Of a stretch of DNA of 64,000 nt, positions 34,401-47,344 are shown in pieces. A program made the translations under genes and the position numbers. The stretch's first letter is position 1; each line of letters opens with the position of its first letter. Source of the DNA: Trichosphaerium sp. ATCC 40318 (Eukaryota; Discosea; Flabellinia; Trichosidae); NCBI GenBank assembly GCA_038496445.1, contig JALMLS010000213.1, forward strand, positions 248,001-312,000, read 5' to 3'. Below the pieces are notes generated by a model. That model made no database searches. It saw only the letters and a program-made list of their open reading frames with translations, and was not told the DNA's origin.

Positions 34401-36760
34401 TTATGTGTAAGTATTGTATTTGATTCAATGAGCTCTCAAGTACCTTTGAGTAAACCTCTGCATCGCTTTCTTTGATCAAATGTACTAAACGTTTTCCATT
34501 GTTTACAATATCTTGTGGTAAAAATGAAGAGATGATGGCATTTAGAAGAATAGGGTTCTTGCATGCTTCGTCATCAGCGATTATTTTATTAAGCATATTT
34601 CTAGGTAGCTTATAGGCAATACACTATAATCAAACATTAACAAGAGAGAGAAACAGATAAGAAATAGTTTGACAAATAAAAACAAAAAAACTGACCTGGA
34701 GTAACCAATCGAGACCTGGAGAATACAAGTCCAAGTATTCTGCCTTGGAAACATTTCTATCTTTAATGTAAGGTTTCATGTAATCTTCTTCCATATGCTA
34801 ATATGTTATGAGTACAAAAAAGCGTGACTTTCGCTTGAAGCTCAATAAAACTAATTGGACCCTTTCATTGAAAACAACGCTGCTTGTTCCTTTTACGTAC
34901 TTTTTGAAGGAAGATGTAGTCTTCAAAACTACGCTGTAAAAATTCCCGCTCCCTTGGTAAGCACTCGTGCGCTTTACGTGCGAGGTATACACGTGCGTAT
35001 GTGGCTACAAGAGGATCACCTAAGAGCGTATTGTTAACTCGAAAGCAAAAAAAGAGTGAATGGAAACTACTGCGTACCTATGCCTCTTATGCATTCATTA
35101 AGGCGATTTATGACTGCCTTTATTCTATCATTTGCTATAAATCTATAACAAGAAAGAATTGACATTTCTACATATCTGATAGAAGAGTGAAAGAAAAATT
35201 AAGAAAGAATTCATAAAAAAAAATTAAAAAGGGTTTTTGGTCGGATACATTCTAGGTAAGAGTTCCCTTATTGATGCAATCTTGAAGAACCAATTCTTAC
35301 ATGTCTCTTTAGCATGATCAGCTACATCTTCAGCTCTAAAATTATCTAAAAAGGTGTCAACACCCAACATTTTCGAACGTAAAATAATTCAATCAACACT
35401 TCAAACTTCTCAAAAAAAAAACCAGAAAAAACTCAACAAGCGCGTAAAATACAATCAAAAATACTCCATACCTTTGAGCGGAATCTGTGTGTCATCTACA
35501 TATACTGTAGATATCATTTTAATACGTTGAAAGACCAATTTCCCAAAAGTATCCAAAATTTCTGAAATAAGAACAAACTTGCTAGGATAAAACGCAGTTA
35601 CTTCTGCAGTATCACCAAGTAACTTAGCACACTAACAAAAAAATCAGAAAAGTCATTCACGTGTTGCTTAACGCAAAAAAAAGAGAAGTTTTCTCAGAAA
35701 TTCAATAAACTTTACCTTGATGCTGATTTTTAGCGTCTTGACTCTTTTCTCGTTAGACCAAGCATCTTGCATGTCTTCATGTAGTTCATTTATATGACGT
35801 ATGTATTCCTAAGGTACATTAAGTACTTCAGAGAGTAGCTGGTGAGTATTTTTTTCGTGTATAAATCCACAATAAAATAAAAAAAAAGCAGCTGTTGCTT
35901 CTGTCATTTAAATACGCAGCTTAAAGTACGAGTTGGGTATTGTAATAAAGTACAAGTAAACAATGGAGATAAAGACGTTCAATAAAGTAGAAAAATCGTC
36001 GCAACAACGTAAGGGAAGTGAAGTTTTTGTGATGGAAAAAAAATCGGAGACTTGAAAAAGAAAAGGAAAAAAAAAACCAAAGGTAGCGCTCCTTACTTGT
36101 TGTGTGAGCTGAAGCATCTTCGCTTCTTTATCATCATCTTCTCCAAGTTGCTCTAAGCGATGTTTCACTTGATCTACAGGCATTGCTACCTGAGGAGCGC
36201 CTTCAGCCATAAAATCACTTTAACTTGTCAAGGAAGAAATTGATAGATACTGGCACGCGTTAAAACGTGTTTTAACGCTTAATGATTAAAAACGCCAATT
36301 GTTTTTGTGAAATGTCGTTTGAAGGATACGGTAACATTATGCTCTCCTTTGTTGTATATTTCTGTAGTATAGCTGATTTCTTTGTTGCCCAAGGCGCAAA
36401 TCCTTCAAAAGGATCAATTTCTTCTCCAAATTCTACGACGTTTGAAGGGCCGGTATTTGACGTTACAACAGATAGAGGATCTAATGGAGTGCCATTTTCT
36501 TCTGGTTTAAAACCATTCAACGGATCAAATCCTAAAGGGTGTTCGACGCTATCCTGTGTGACTTTAGGCTTCTCTGTTTCAACAACTGGCAAGTTTTTGG
36601 CAGACAAGGGGTGATCGTCACAAGGCTCTTCTTTTAGCTCTAATTCGCTTTTTTCTTGTTCAAAATTACGCGGTAGGGACACCCTAAACAAATTGTACAC
36701 AACATGTCGTGTTTAACAGCAAAACAAAAAAAATTCGTACCAGCTTCGCCCGTCAGCCAT
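31467..36760 (-). CDS. VPS35L: VPS35L, retriever complex subunit
   Basis: Many exons join from [18 protein letters not shown] down to the C-terminal [17 protein letters not shown]. The N-terminal part contains [20 protein letters not shown], the conserved W-x-x-K-R motif of VPS35L. The alpha-solenoid includes [57 protein letters not shown] and [20 protein letters not shown]-like helices. This distinguishes it from retromer VPS35. With VPS26C and VPS29 it forms retriever, which with the CCC complex recycles cargo from endosomes. The gap between the first two large exons (36210-36272) is an intron; the ATG at MAEGAPQ is internal. Introns contain CACGTG at 32576 and 32607. Confidence 0.87.
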
Positions 36761-36985
36761 TATAAGCGCTCAAATGTACTTTTTGAACCTTCTGTCGACT
36801 TTCGCAATGAAATTAAATAAAATGTAACGTAAAAAATCAACAAAAGTCAAGAGCAAACCGTTAAAAACAACAACAAACAAATGAGTCACTTGGCCCTAAC
36901 CGTGGCCGCTTTTGGTTTTTTTTGTTTCTTTGTTATTTTTTACATACACATACTTTTATATTACATTGATTGCTCTTGGAGATGC

Positions 36986-39900
36986 TTAGCGTACACCGGT
37001 CACTTTACGTCGCTTATGCTGTTTGTCAGCATCAGAGCCATCATCTGATGCCCTAGGACGCTTATTGTGACGAGGAACGTTCTGCCTTCCAAGCGGCATC
37101 CGGGTTGCCGCAGCAATAGCATCTGGCGATAAATCAGGATACTTTGGTGGCTGTACATGACCTAGTGCTACGTGTTGATGTAATTGCTGCAGCTGAAGGA
37201 CTTTGGCAGGTTCGGCAGCGTCCACACGCTGTGAAAGCTCTAGTAGCTTTTGCCAAGCTAGAAAATGTGTGAATTCCGGTGATAACGCTTCCAGCGCTTG
37301 CATAAGCAAGTAGTATTGATGCTGTTGCAGCGTTGGCGCTGTTTTGTTCGGCGCCTGAAAATGTTGCTGCCACGCGATAAATCGAGTGAATACAGGGTCC
37401 AGTGTCTCTACAGCTGCTATATGACGAGGCATAGCACAAGCTGGTGCCAAAGCGACTTTTCCTTGAAGCGTACGCTTCTTTTCTAATAGTTGTAGTAGAA
37501 CGCCTTGCTCTATTGTCAAGTTTTCTCCATCTAGAGGCATCGAAGGAAGTGCTTTTGACTGACTCGTCTTTACCAAATGTTCTGTTTTCTCTACGTGCTC
37601 TTTGTATTCTTTGTATAGTTGCTGCGCTTGTTTTGAGTCTTCTTTTGGCTCGCTTTCAGCATCTTCTTTAATACAAACAGAAGGCAAAGATTGTGGTTCA
37701 AAGTCTAATAAAAACGACGGGTAGCTGTTGCATACAGCATCCCAGTACGTTTTAGGATCGTTTTTGGAACATCCCTCAGTAGGACAAACCCATGTTGTAA
37801 CTCCATTACGAGGTGGATAGTCAAGGCAATGAGCATGATATTGAGCAGAGCAATCGTCACATTGAATCAAATGCTTTTCTCCATTACCTCTACATACCTC
37901 ACATAAGTATGGGTCGCGATACTACAAGAGCAAAGGTAAGCCAATAGATTTAAAAAAAAAGAAACAAATAAACTGATTCTACAAGTTTTACCTTTCTTCG
38001 TTCACGAGGCGTTTCACCACCATGGAATGTATCTCTAACACCATAACGGTACTTTAATTTATCAACATGATTAGGAACTTTGAGGTAATCCCAAAAAGTG
38101 ACGTCTCTGAATTCACGTATCTTATTATCACCTACCATAAAATAAGCATAACGTATTACACAATCAACAACTTACGTGACCAATTAGACCTCTTTATGGA
38201 CTGTGGCACAGAAAAACTTTTTGGATTGCACTTCTTTAAACGCTTGAATAAAGGTTCGAACTCACTGACATCACCATCAAACGTTTGTGCAGTAGTAGCT
38301 GTTGCTTGTGACTTGGAGGAAAAAAAAAATGAGTACGCTACGCATAAGAATTAAATGTGCGTACCATTGCTGCACGGCACTTATTACAATACCAGCGACC
38401 TGCAGGAACATCCTTGGCTTCCATAGGTGGATGACAACAAAGTAAATGAAACGAAGCTGGACAATTATCACAGCATAACAAATCACCCATAGCACCACAA
38501 GAATCACATTGATCTAAACAATAAAATCAATTAAACCGAAAATCTCAAAGCAAAGGAAAGAAAAAAAACGATTGTTTACCGTTATTACGAGAGTCAGTGG
38601 TTTTAGCCTTTCTCTTCCTTCCAGATCTTCTAGTAGGCACAGTGCTCTTAGGTTTCTTGGTCCTAGTGCTCTTTTTCACGACCTTACCCTTCGCAGGAGT
38701 CACAGAAGGGTTTGGATCAACTTTCATGATTTCAGCCATGTCAACCTTTTCAGGCACTGATTCACTCTCTGCTGACTTCTCGTCCGAGCTATCATCAACG
38801 TCCATATCATCAAAGCTTGGCTCAGCATCCTCCTCAATAGAATCCTCTTTTTTAGGTGTAGGAGTAGAAACTTCTATCGGAATGCTGTCAGGAGACAAGT
38901 CGTGACTTGGCACAACGATAGAACCTATCACAGGTTTCTTTTGAGTTTTACCAGATACAGAACCTTCCAATAACTTTAATGCAGGTACAGAGTTTTGTAT
39001 CACAGGTGATACACTACCGTTAGACGCATCTTGGAGTAAATCGGGGTTTATCTTAGAAGTTGGTTGAATGGTGACTGGAGTTGATGGCATGGGAACTACT
39101 TCAGTCTCAGGCGTTGATTGAATGATATCAATCATATCAATATCAGCAGAATGGGTTAGATTGATTTTCGTAGGTATAGGGACGATAGAAGAAGCGTTCA
39201 AGTCGTGAACATCTGGTGACTCAGGTTGAGCTATAAGGGGCTCTTCAACATCATCTACGGGTGCTACGTTATCAGGGGTGTCGCCTTGCAACTAAAGAAA
39301 GGATGTGAGTTCAACAGAAAGAGCGAAAAAAAATAAATCGAAAAAAAAATAGGAGAAACGTCAACGAAAAAACAAAGTCGGTTTTCACTGTCTCAAAAAA
39401 AAAAGTACACATTTAACACTCGCATGACCATAAAACTATTGTCGTTCGAATACACATGGCGTTTATGAAATAATATCAAGGTCTCGGTTGGATGAAAACG
39501 AAAAAAAAAAAATGAAAAAAACAATTCGTTGCGTTATTGAAAAAAAAAATTATAAAATGCGTAAAACGCTTGGAAATTGTATATAAAAACGATTGAAGGT
39601 CATTTTCTTTCCTTAAAAAATTGTGTCGTACTGTAACATCTAAACCATCGACATTGTCGGTAAAATCATTCACATTGTCATTTTGCTCCATCTCCTCATC
39701 ATTAGATGGTAATGAAGCAACTAATGGGTTGCTAAGAACAGTTGTCTCGGTAATTGGAGGAAATAAAGTTTTTGTCATTGATGGGTCGTCTACGCTTTCG
39801 GTTTGTTGCACATGAAAATCAGGTAGTGGCAAATCATCGTCTGGCATTATATTTATCAACATATCACTACAACAAAATGAGTAAATAAGGTATTACGTCT

Positions 39901-40487
39901 TTTTCGTTCAGAAAAAATTCGCTGAGGCTTTGAATTGTATTCTTTCAAAAGTGTATCATGTTTTAATAACGCAACAGGGGAAGACATTACCGGAATTATG
40001 AAAAAGGTGAATGGAAACAAAAGCACTTGTCGAGGAGGTAATGTACCTTTGCTCAGTCTCTTCATATGTTCCTGTATCCCCATACATTACGTAGGGCGTT
40101 ATTTCTTCCTTGACTTGGCTGTAGCACTAGAAAATCGGTCAAGAAACGATAATTTTGAAATGAGTTAAAAAATGTTTTTCGTTTTAGCTCAGCTATGAGC
40201 GAGTATTCGAGCAAGTGAGTAACGGTGGTATCAAGCTTATATATTGTGAGTATAATGCGTACCGATATAGTGTCATTAGGTGTTGTGGAGGGCTGAACGA
40301 CATCATTTCCAGCTATGGCATTTGAAGCAGGGACTGTAGGCGCTGTGTCGACTGGCGTATGTATTGTAGGTGCAGTTTGCGCTTGTAGGCTCTGAGGTGG
40401 AACTTGCTCGACAGTAGCATTAACTTTTCGTTTTGCTTCCAAGGTGTCCTCTGGAGTGGGCGCCGCGTCCAGGTTGTGTTGGGACAT
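36986..40487 (-). CDS. Double PHD-finger chromatin protein (PHF12/Rco1-like)
   Basis: A long low-complexity N-terminal half starts MSQHNLDAAPTPEDTLEAKR. It includes LLKHDTLLKEYNSKPQRIFS and a basic stretch RRSGRKRKAKTTDSRNNG. A first PHD finger follows (CDSCGAMGDLLCCDNCPASF to GRWYCNKC, Cys4-His-Cys3). A middle region with FEPLFKRLKKCNPKSFSVP leads to a second PHD finger (YLCEVCRGNGEKHLIQCDDC to WVCPTEGC). The C-terminal part is Gln/His-rich and ends in basic residues. Two PHD fingers flanking a binding segment is the layout of PHF12 and yeast Rco1, subunits of Sin3/Rpd3S-type deacetylase complexes. That identification rests on architecture. The first two exons were joined by acceptor choice at about 39845. 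Confidence 0.7.
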
Positions 40488-41430
40488 AACACTTTGAACG
40501 GTTGTTGGTAGAGAAAAACTACATTAAATGTCAGCCTTTGTAAAAAAACGATTGCGTATGGCAATAATACTACGTTTGCACTTGTTTTAAGGTGAAATAA
40601 AATGTGTTGATAGGAAATTGAAAATGCAGATTGCATCGCTGAAAAAGCGTAAACGAACGTGCGAGTCATCCCACGTTTGTTTATAATGCAGTAAGCACTA
40701 CTTGGCAGAGTTTACACCCGGTTTTTAGGTCAAGTGTGTATCTGTTTCCGATCGTCCAAACTCATTTTATCGCGTCGAAGATGCGACGAATAGCTTACCT
40801 TTACGATTGCGCTTTATATGAAAGTAATTTAATGGCGAAATTAAAGGGTGCAGCGGTGCGTGACTGAAAACTTTAAAAAAATGTCAAATTTCTATTTAGT
40901 CGTTCGTTTTTGTGTAAGTTAGCTAACAGTTAACGCCAAAAAAGTTGGTACATATGATTTTAGGTCGTTTTTTGTTATAAACAAATGTCCATTAAAACAG
41001 TTCTGACAGACCTGATGGAATCAAGATCTCCGCCTTTTTACAAACATTTGACGCTGAGCAAAACCTCGTGAGGGCATCTAGAAATTCAATTAAACGAATT
41101 TGCAACTATTCGTCTATTTCTGTACTGCCGCTACAAATAACTAAAGGCGACGTTATTTAATCGCTCTTTTCAACTGATTGAGCCTGTAAACTGCGTAACG
41201 TTCGAAAACAAAAACATCGTTTCTGTACAAAGATTTTGATTTGTTTATTTATTTACAAACTAAAAAGCAAAAGGAGACAAGCACGCCTTTACAAGGTTGG
41301 CGCCACACAAATTTTTTTTTTCTTTTGGGTTCCGCTACAAAAACGGGTTTTCTCTTTCAAATGTTTTCTTTTTTTTCTGCGCCCCACTGTATACAATCGT
41401 AAGGTGTTGTGGTATTTGTTTTTCAATAAT
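40488..41430. other. Intergenic region
   Basis: About 940 bases between the start of the PHD gene and the stop of the myotubularin gene. ORFs here are short and not supported by splice sites. I see no gene. Confidence 0.45.
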
Positions 41431-44400
41431 CTACAATGATTTCTGTCGTCTATGAACGACAACTTTTTTACGTTGGGCCAAGATGTCAATGTCGCTCTTA
41501 ACTGATGAGTTATTGCTTGCGCTTTTACTACTACTAGTAGAAGACTCAGACACAGACACTTCAGCTTCAACTGCTGTAAAAAATTCTTCGTCGTTGTTAT
41601 CTTCATCTGCTTCGCCGGCTTCTGCGGCGTCTTCTGTAACTTCAACAACTTGTTTCTTTGCTCTCTTTGGCCTTTTCGGTGCTCGTCTACGCTTTGACTT
41701 TTTATCGTGTGGTGGTATGTCTACAAAAAGAAGGGAGAAGTAAGACAGAGGCCGTACAGGACAAAATACATAATTTTTGTTGAAACGAAAGCTTCAAAAA
41801 AAAAGTTGGATTTTTTTACGCAATGAGATGGTGCTCATTGATAATACTTTTCATGTGAGTAGATTTATATACATAAGAGAAGTTGATAAAAAATATTAAC
41901 GAAGGTTTTCTGGCAAGTAATGGTCTCCCATCTACTCGCAAAAATGAAATGTGTAAAATTTTTTTTCAAAATTGTCAAATTTCTCGCCTGGAAAGAGAAG
42001 AAATAAAAAATAAATATTATTGGGCGTACAAGGTATATCTCCTTTTCTTTTTCGACCAGAGGATCCATTTATCGTATGACGGTAGGAAGGAAGCGATTTG
42101 CCAAACTTTCTAGACTGCTCTGCAAGCGGTGATGGTTTTCGTTGCCTTCTCCTCACTATTGGTGTTCTGGGATGCGATTTACTCACTTGAGGTGGTCGAT
42201 CTGTTGTATTGCGACGCGCAGGTATTGGAGACGAGGAACGAGAAGATGACTGAATGGACTTCCTGAATTTTTGTCTCATCAGCTGTCTGTGGTCTGTAAT
42301 TTCAGCATCGTCCTCCTCCTTATCGCTGCTATTCTAAATAAGACAGAGACCACATATACTTTTTTTTTGTAGAGTGCCGCCAAAAGGTTGAAGAAAAAAA
42401 AAATGTCATTCCCAAAGCTTTCGTTCTCTGAACGCAAAAAAAAAACCAAAAAAAAATACTTTCTATTTTCAACTCTATCTAAACCAAGTACTCGAACTTT
42501 GCTCCTCCTCTTCCCGTTGTACGTGGATGATGAGATTCAGGTTGTCTACCTGTAAGAACCATATGCTCTGACCGAGATTTTCTTAAAAACCTGCTATTAT
42601 ATTTGTGTGCCATTGATTGTGACCTCTGAGGACGCTTACGTAACCTATCAACCGGAGATTTACTGCCATTTAAGCTCTTTTTTAAACGTTTCTGAGAAAC
42701 TGATGCTATCCTAGACATACCAAGCTTTCTTTTTCAAAAACTTTGTGTGAGCTTTTTTTTGTGGTTCTTTTTTTTTTTTATTTTCTACTCTACTGTCTTG
42801 GCGTACTTGAAAGTTGTCTTTTTGTTGCTGCCACCACTATCAAGTTCTTTGTCTTTCTTACTTTGTTTATCTTTCTTCTCTTTCTTTGCAGACTTACGAC
42901 GAATTCTTGGACTTACAGCAGAAGCCAATGTATTCGCTCGTCTGTTTCGTTTTTGTAATATCTTCTGTGTTGTTTTAGCAGCACTTCCATTCATCAATCT
43001 ACTATCAGGATTTGCTTTACTAAAAAAGATCACGTGAGAACCATAAAGATCTCGCGAAAAAAAGGAGAAAGAAGAGAAGCATTTGTTTTTTTCTTTGCGC
43101 GTACTTATCTTGTTCTTCTTCAAAAACACCTACTACAGACGTCCGCCGCTTATGCGTATGGACGTTTCCAGGTACCAATACTTTAGCGCGTATGCGTTTG
43201 AATGAATTATACTTGGTATCATCTTTGTAGGAAACCATATTCTGAAGCATACCAGCACCCATTTTTCGTCTTCTATTTCAAAAAAAAGTTAGCAAAATAT
43301 TTTTGATATTTTTTTTTGTTTTTTTTTTGGTGGTTACCCATCCAAGCTTTGCTCTGTGACAATATCAACAATGATATCATCTTTTTCAGAAGATAGCTTC
43401 TGAGTTGGTTTCCTGGTTATTCTACTCCTTCTCGGAGAAAACAAAAGATTATCCTCACTAGAATACACAAAATACATAATCTAATATAATCTAATACATA
43501 TACAACGTAACCACCTTTAATAAAACCCATTCTACATAACTCCCTCAAGATATAAAAAAGCATGTAGAATGGGTTATTTAGGTGCTGTTACGAGGGTCTC
43601 TCTATAGTAATGTACCTGCGTGAAGGAACAACTGAGCTTAGAGGCTAAAAAAAGAATATAAGTAAGAACTAAGTTTCACTTTTTTGTTTGTTGTCTGTAC
43701 CGGATTTTGATTGCTTGTTGATGGGTTCCCTGTAGATGGCCTATTTATTCTTTGTACAGAAGATTCAGACCTCCTACGTGGACCAATACTCTTTCCTCCT
43801 TCATTGAAAAATAAGAGAAAACATTCACAAAAAAAAACGAGTGAAAAGCTAATTACCTTTCTTCTTGACTCTCAATGTGTGAGCGTTTGATGCTCGCATT
43901 GCAATTTTTGTGGCATGTTCTATTGTCTCTTGAGGTATTTCCTTTTGAGTATCATTTATTTTCTTTGCATCAAGAGACGTTAAAGCAGGAATAGAATCAA
44001 GCGAGAAATCTAGAAAGATTCGTAAGTCATCACAATTCAATTATTAGAAGGCTTTACCATCAATTTTCTCTGCTGCTTGGCCTTCCACTGAGCTTGAATT
44101 AGAGTTTGCATCTTCTTTCTATATAAATATAAGCCATAGAAATGAAATACACTGCAGGGAAAACACTACCTCTCCTTTTTTCTTCTTCTTTGGTTTTGTT
44201 TTTTTACCACCCATTGGAAATTCCTTAGCTGTTTTTATGCCAACGTGAGCCAATGATTTATCAATACTACATAACAATTATAAGTTATTACGTTTTATAG
44301 ACGTTTGACATACTTTAAAGTATCGCAAGGGATCTCTTCATCATCGTCAGGAGGTACCTTGGACCTACGGGTCTTAAGTTAGATTTTTGTTGGCACGAGA

Positions 44401-47158
44401 TTCTTGTGCGTTACCTAAAATGTCGCACAAGGCGAGCCAAGCTACTACTTATTTCAAGTTCTTCATCGCTTCCATCTAGCCACCGACAATAATATCTTTC
44501 CCATAGCTTTATCTTACGTAACGATAAACTCGGCCGTAATGTGTTCTATAACAAAATAAGCAAAAAAATTAGAATAAAAAGTTCAAGTGGTTACCTTATC
44601 ACGTTTATACAAGTAGTTATAAAAAGGTTGTGAGCAAGCATTTATAAAAGTCCATAGGGATACTGTGTTAGCGTATACGCCACTAAAATATGGTTATAAG
44701 TTGAGGTAGAATGAAGTGAGAGTACGTGTCATGTCGTTCTTTCTTTGAGTTGCAAAGGAAGGTGCCGAAAAGGCATGAATTAAAATGATCCAAGATTACA
44801 ATAAGCATCCTCTCGTTGAACTCAAAAGCAAGAGGAAATTGTTGCATAACTTGCCAAACACAGTCAATAAACTGAAGAAAAATAGGAGACCGGTCGCTAC
44901 TTTTACGTTGAGACATCTTTTCTCCTGCAAAAAAAGTTAGTAAAGAGAAATATGAATGAGTTTTTTCAAGACTAACCATGTCCGTTTCTTGTGGCGCATT
45001 GATGTCCAAAACTACACCATTCTTTTTCAACCAAACAAGCGAATCCTCTCATTGTACGGTAGTGAGGATCAAGCAAAAGTTCAGCCAAAGCAACCTTGAA
45101 GAGAACACGTTAGAGAACTTTAAAAAAAATCTAAAAGAATTTACGAACAATTTGCGCTGTTCGATCCCATCCATCTGAGCAATGGACTAGTACAGATGAT
45201 CCGAAGTCTTCTATTTCTTCTACAATACGACATGATGAAACAAGTATCACGTGAATATATTCAAGCCATTTTGAATCAGCTAAACCTGTCACCCTAAGCA
45301 AACATATTTTAGAAAAAAAAAGTTATTCTTGTTTTTCGATTGTTGGTGAAGTTTTTTTTAATATTATTTCTACCGTACCAGTGTCTATCATTGCTAGGAT
45401 CTGCGCAAATATCAAACAATTTATTCGAGCTCTCACGCATGACATGAATATTCTCAATACCGCAATAGATAACATTGCATTTATCATATATTTTCTGACT
45501 CTCAACGCCACCACCCATTACAGCGTTTGCTTGTGCATTTATCTTAGGTCTAGCATCTAATATAATAAAACTATTAGATCATATATCATACTAACTAAAC
45601 CATGTACCGAGAATCTGAAGTCTACTGTCTGCATCTTTCAAGTTTACAAAACTTCTTATTAATTGTTCATCTTCTTGGCTTCTATGACCTTTTAACCCAA
45701 CTCTTGGTTGACTGCTCCTAAAAAAATAGAAAAGTCAACAATCAATGCACCACAATCCATTATCTTAACCAAGTAAAAAAAAGTGCTTACCTAGCAATTA
45801 CTGCTCCATTTTCATGTCGCCAAACAACAGCAGGAAATCGATTTCTCGTTCTGAATTGAGATGCCACCTGAATGAGGTGATCTGGCACAGTACGGGGAAC
45901 TACTAACCTAATTACGTCAAACAAATAAAGCAATAACAATCGATTAAATATAACAAGAGGGGTGGTTTGAAAGAAGAGATCAAATGTTTCGTACACGTCA
46001 GGATATGTATCACAAAGTCTGAAACGTGTATTGACTTTTGTAATACGCCAATCGCCCTTATTTAACTTAAGTCTTTTATAATCCTCAACAGGATCGTAGA
46101 GCTTCCAACCATCAAAGTTCCCTTCAAATACTTCATCGAAAGAGAAGGCGAAAAGTCCTCTTTTGATAGAGATAATTAATAAACGTAAAAATGAAGGTAG
46201 ACGCAAAGATTAATAGATGTGGGGAAAAAAAAAAAGAAGAAAAGACTTTTTTGGGTTTTTTTTTGTGGTGGTCCGAGAAATGCAATGAATAGCGTATCAG
46301 AAGATGATAGTACTACTGTAGTATTTTTTAAACATCGATAAGAAAAAATAATCACGTCATAGGCCTTTAAAGTCTCATGAAAAATAAATCAAAAAAAAAA
46401 CACAAAAAAGATTTGGTTTAATCAATTTTAATAAAAAACCTTCCAAACACGTGCTGCGAAAAGGTATTTTGTTTGAAGAGAAATAAATACGTACGATGGA
46501 GCTGGGAATGAATAATGCTTAATGTAAGATACCATAACAAATCTCTTACCAGGCACACGTTCGAAACGAAACGACGCAAGTCTAAAATCCTTACAAGAAA
46601 TATCGATACCATACACACCACTGCCTTTAGCTTTTCCTTTTTTCTTAATACGCGATATAGTATGTAAACGAATAGTAGTAACACGCTTATAATATAAAGT
46701 AAGAAACCAGTGCGCAATTCAATGCCTTATTTTGCACAACGACAAAACAAAAACAAAGCAAAAAAAAACCGAAAAAAAAGCAAAAAAAACGCAGAAGAAT
46801 TGAAAGCCGTGAATGCCAATAAATTACTGGCTAATAAGGTTGATGTTTTTTCTTTGTTTTTATGCATTTTTTACGTACGTTAGGCGGTTCGTTTTGTACA
46901 AATATAAGTTGAAAGTTTGTAAGGTATAAAGTGCCAACTACTTGGTCGTGGTCCTTTGTAACATTCTCTTGTTTCCATATAATCTGTTCTGATGCGAATA
47001 ATGTCCCTTCAACCTTGATAATTGATAAGAAGATTTTGGTTTTTTTTTTATTAGGGCTCTTTGCTAACCAGCTGTTTCTCTCCATCGCTTATAGATATAT
47101 CTTTTGGTGCAGTTACATCTATTTGATCTGAATCGCTAGATTGGTCGCTTTCAGACAT
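41431..47158 (-). CDS. Myotubularin-family phosphatase with long basic tail
   Basis: Starts [27 protein letters not shown] domain follows ([36 protein letters not shown]). The phosphatase domain has [39 protein letters not shown] and the active-site loop [18 protein letters not shown], where C-x5-R is intact. It continues with the [23 protein letters not shown] helix and YANTVSLW. The family removes the 3-phosphate from PI3P and PI(3,5)P2 on endosomes. After the catalytic part (about 44400) the frame continues through a dozen small exons rich in Lys, Arg and Ser, for example [12 protein letters not shown] and [19 protein letters not shown]. It ends with an acidic then basic segment ([10 protein letters not shown]). 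I found no stop between the two parts, but a separate gene for the tail cannot be excluded. Confidence 0.8.
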
Positions 47159-47344
47159 TGTAATGCAATAGATTCATACAAATTTATAAGCGCTAAGTAA
47201 CTAATAGGTGCTTTGTAGAATTGAAGGCAAAATAAGAACGTCAGCTTGGTCTTCGTTTGTCTTTTCGGTGTTTTCGTTCGAATGCTTTTAAACTGCTGTG
47301 AGACGCGGTTAGTTTGTTAGTGGCATGTTGTCGTATTGTTTAAA

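Noticed and set aside
35908-36210. MAEGAPQ as start of a separate gene
   Set aside because: The upstream ORF 36272-36700 carries the conserved VPS35L N-terminal W-x-x-K motif and joins by a normal intron.
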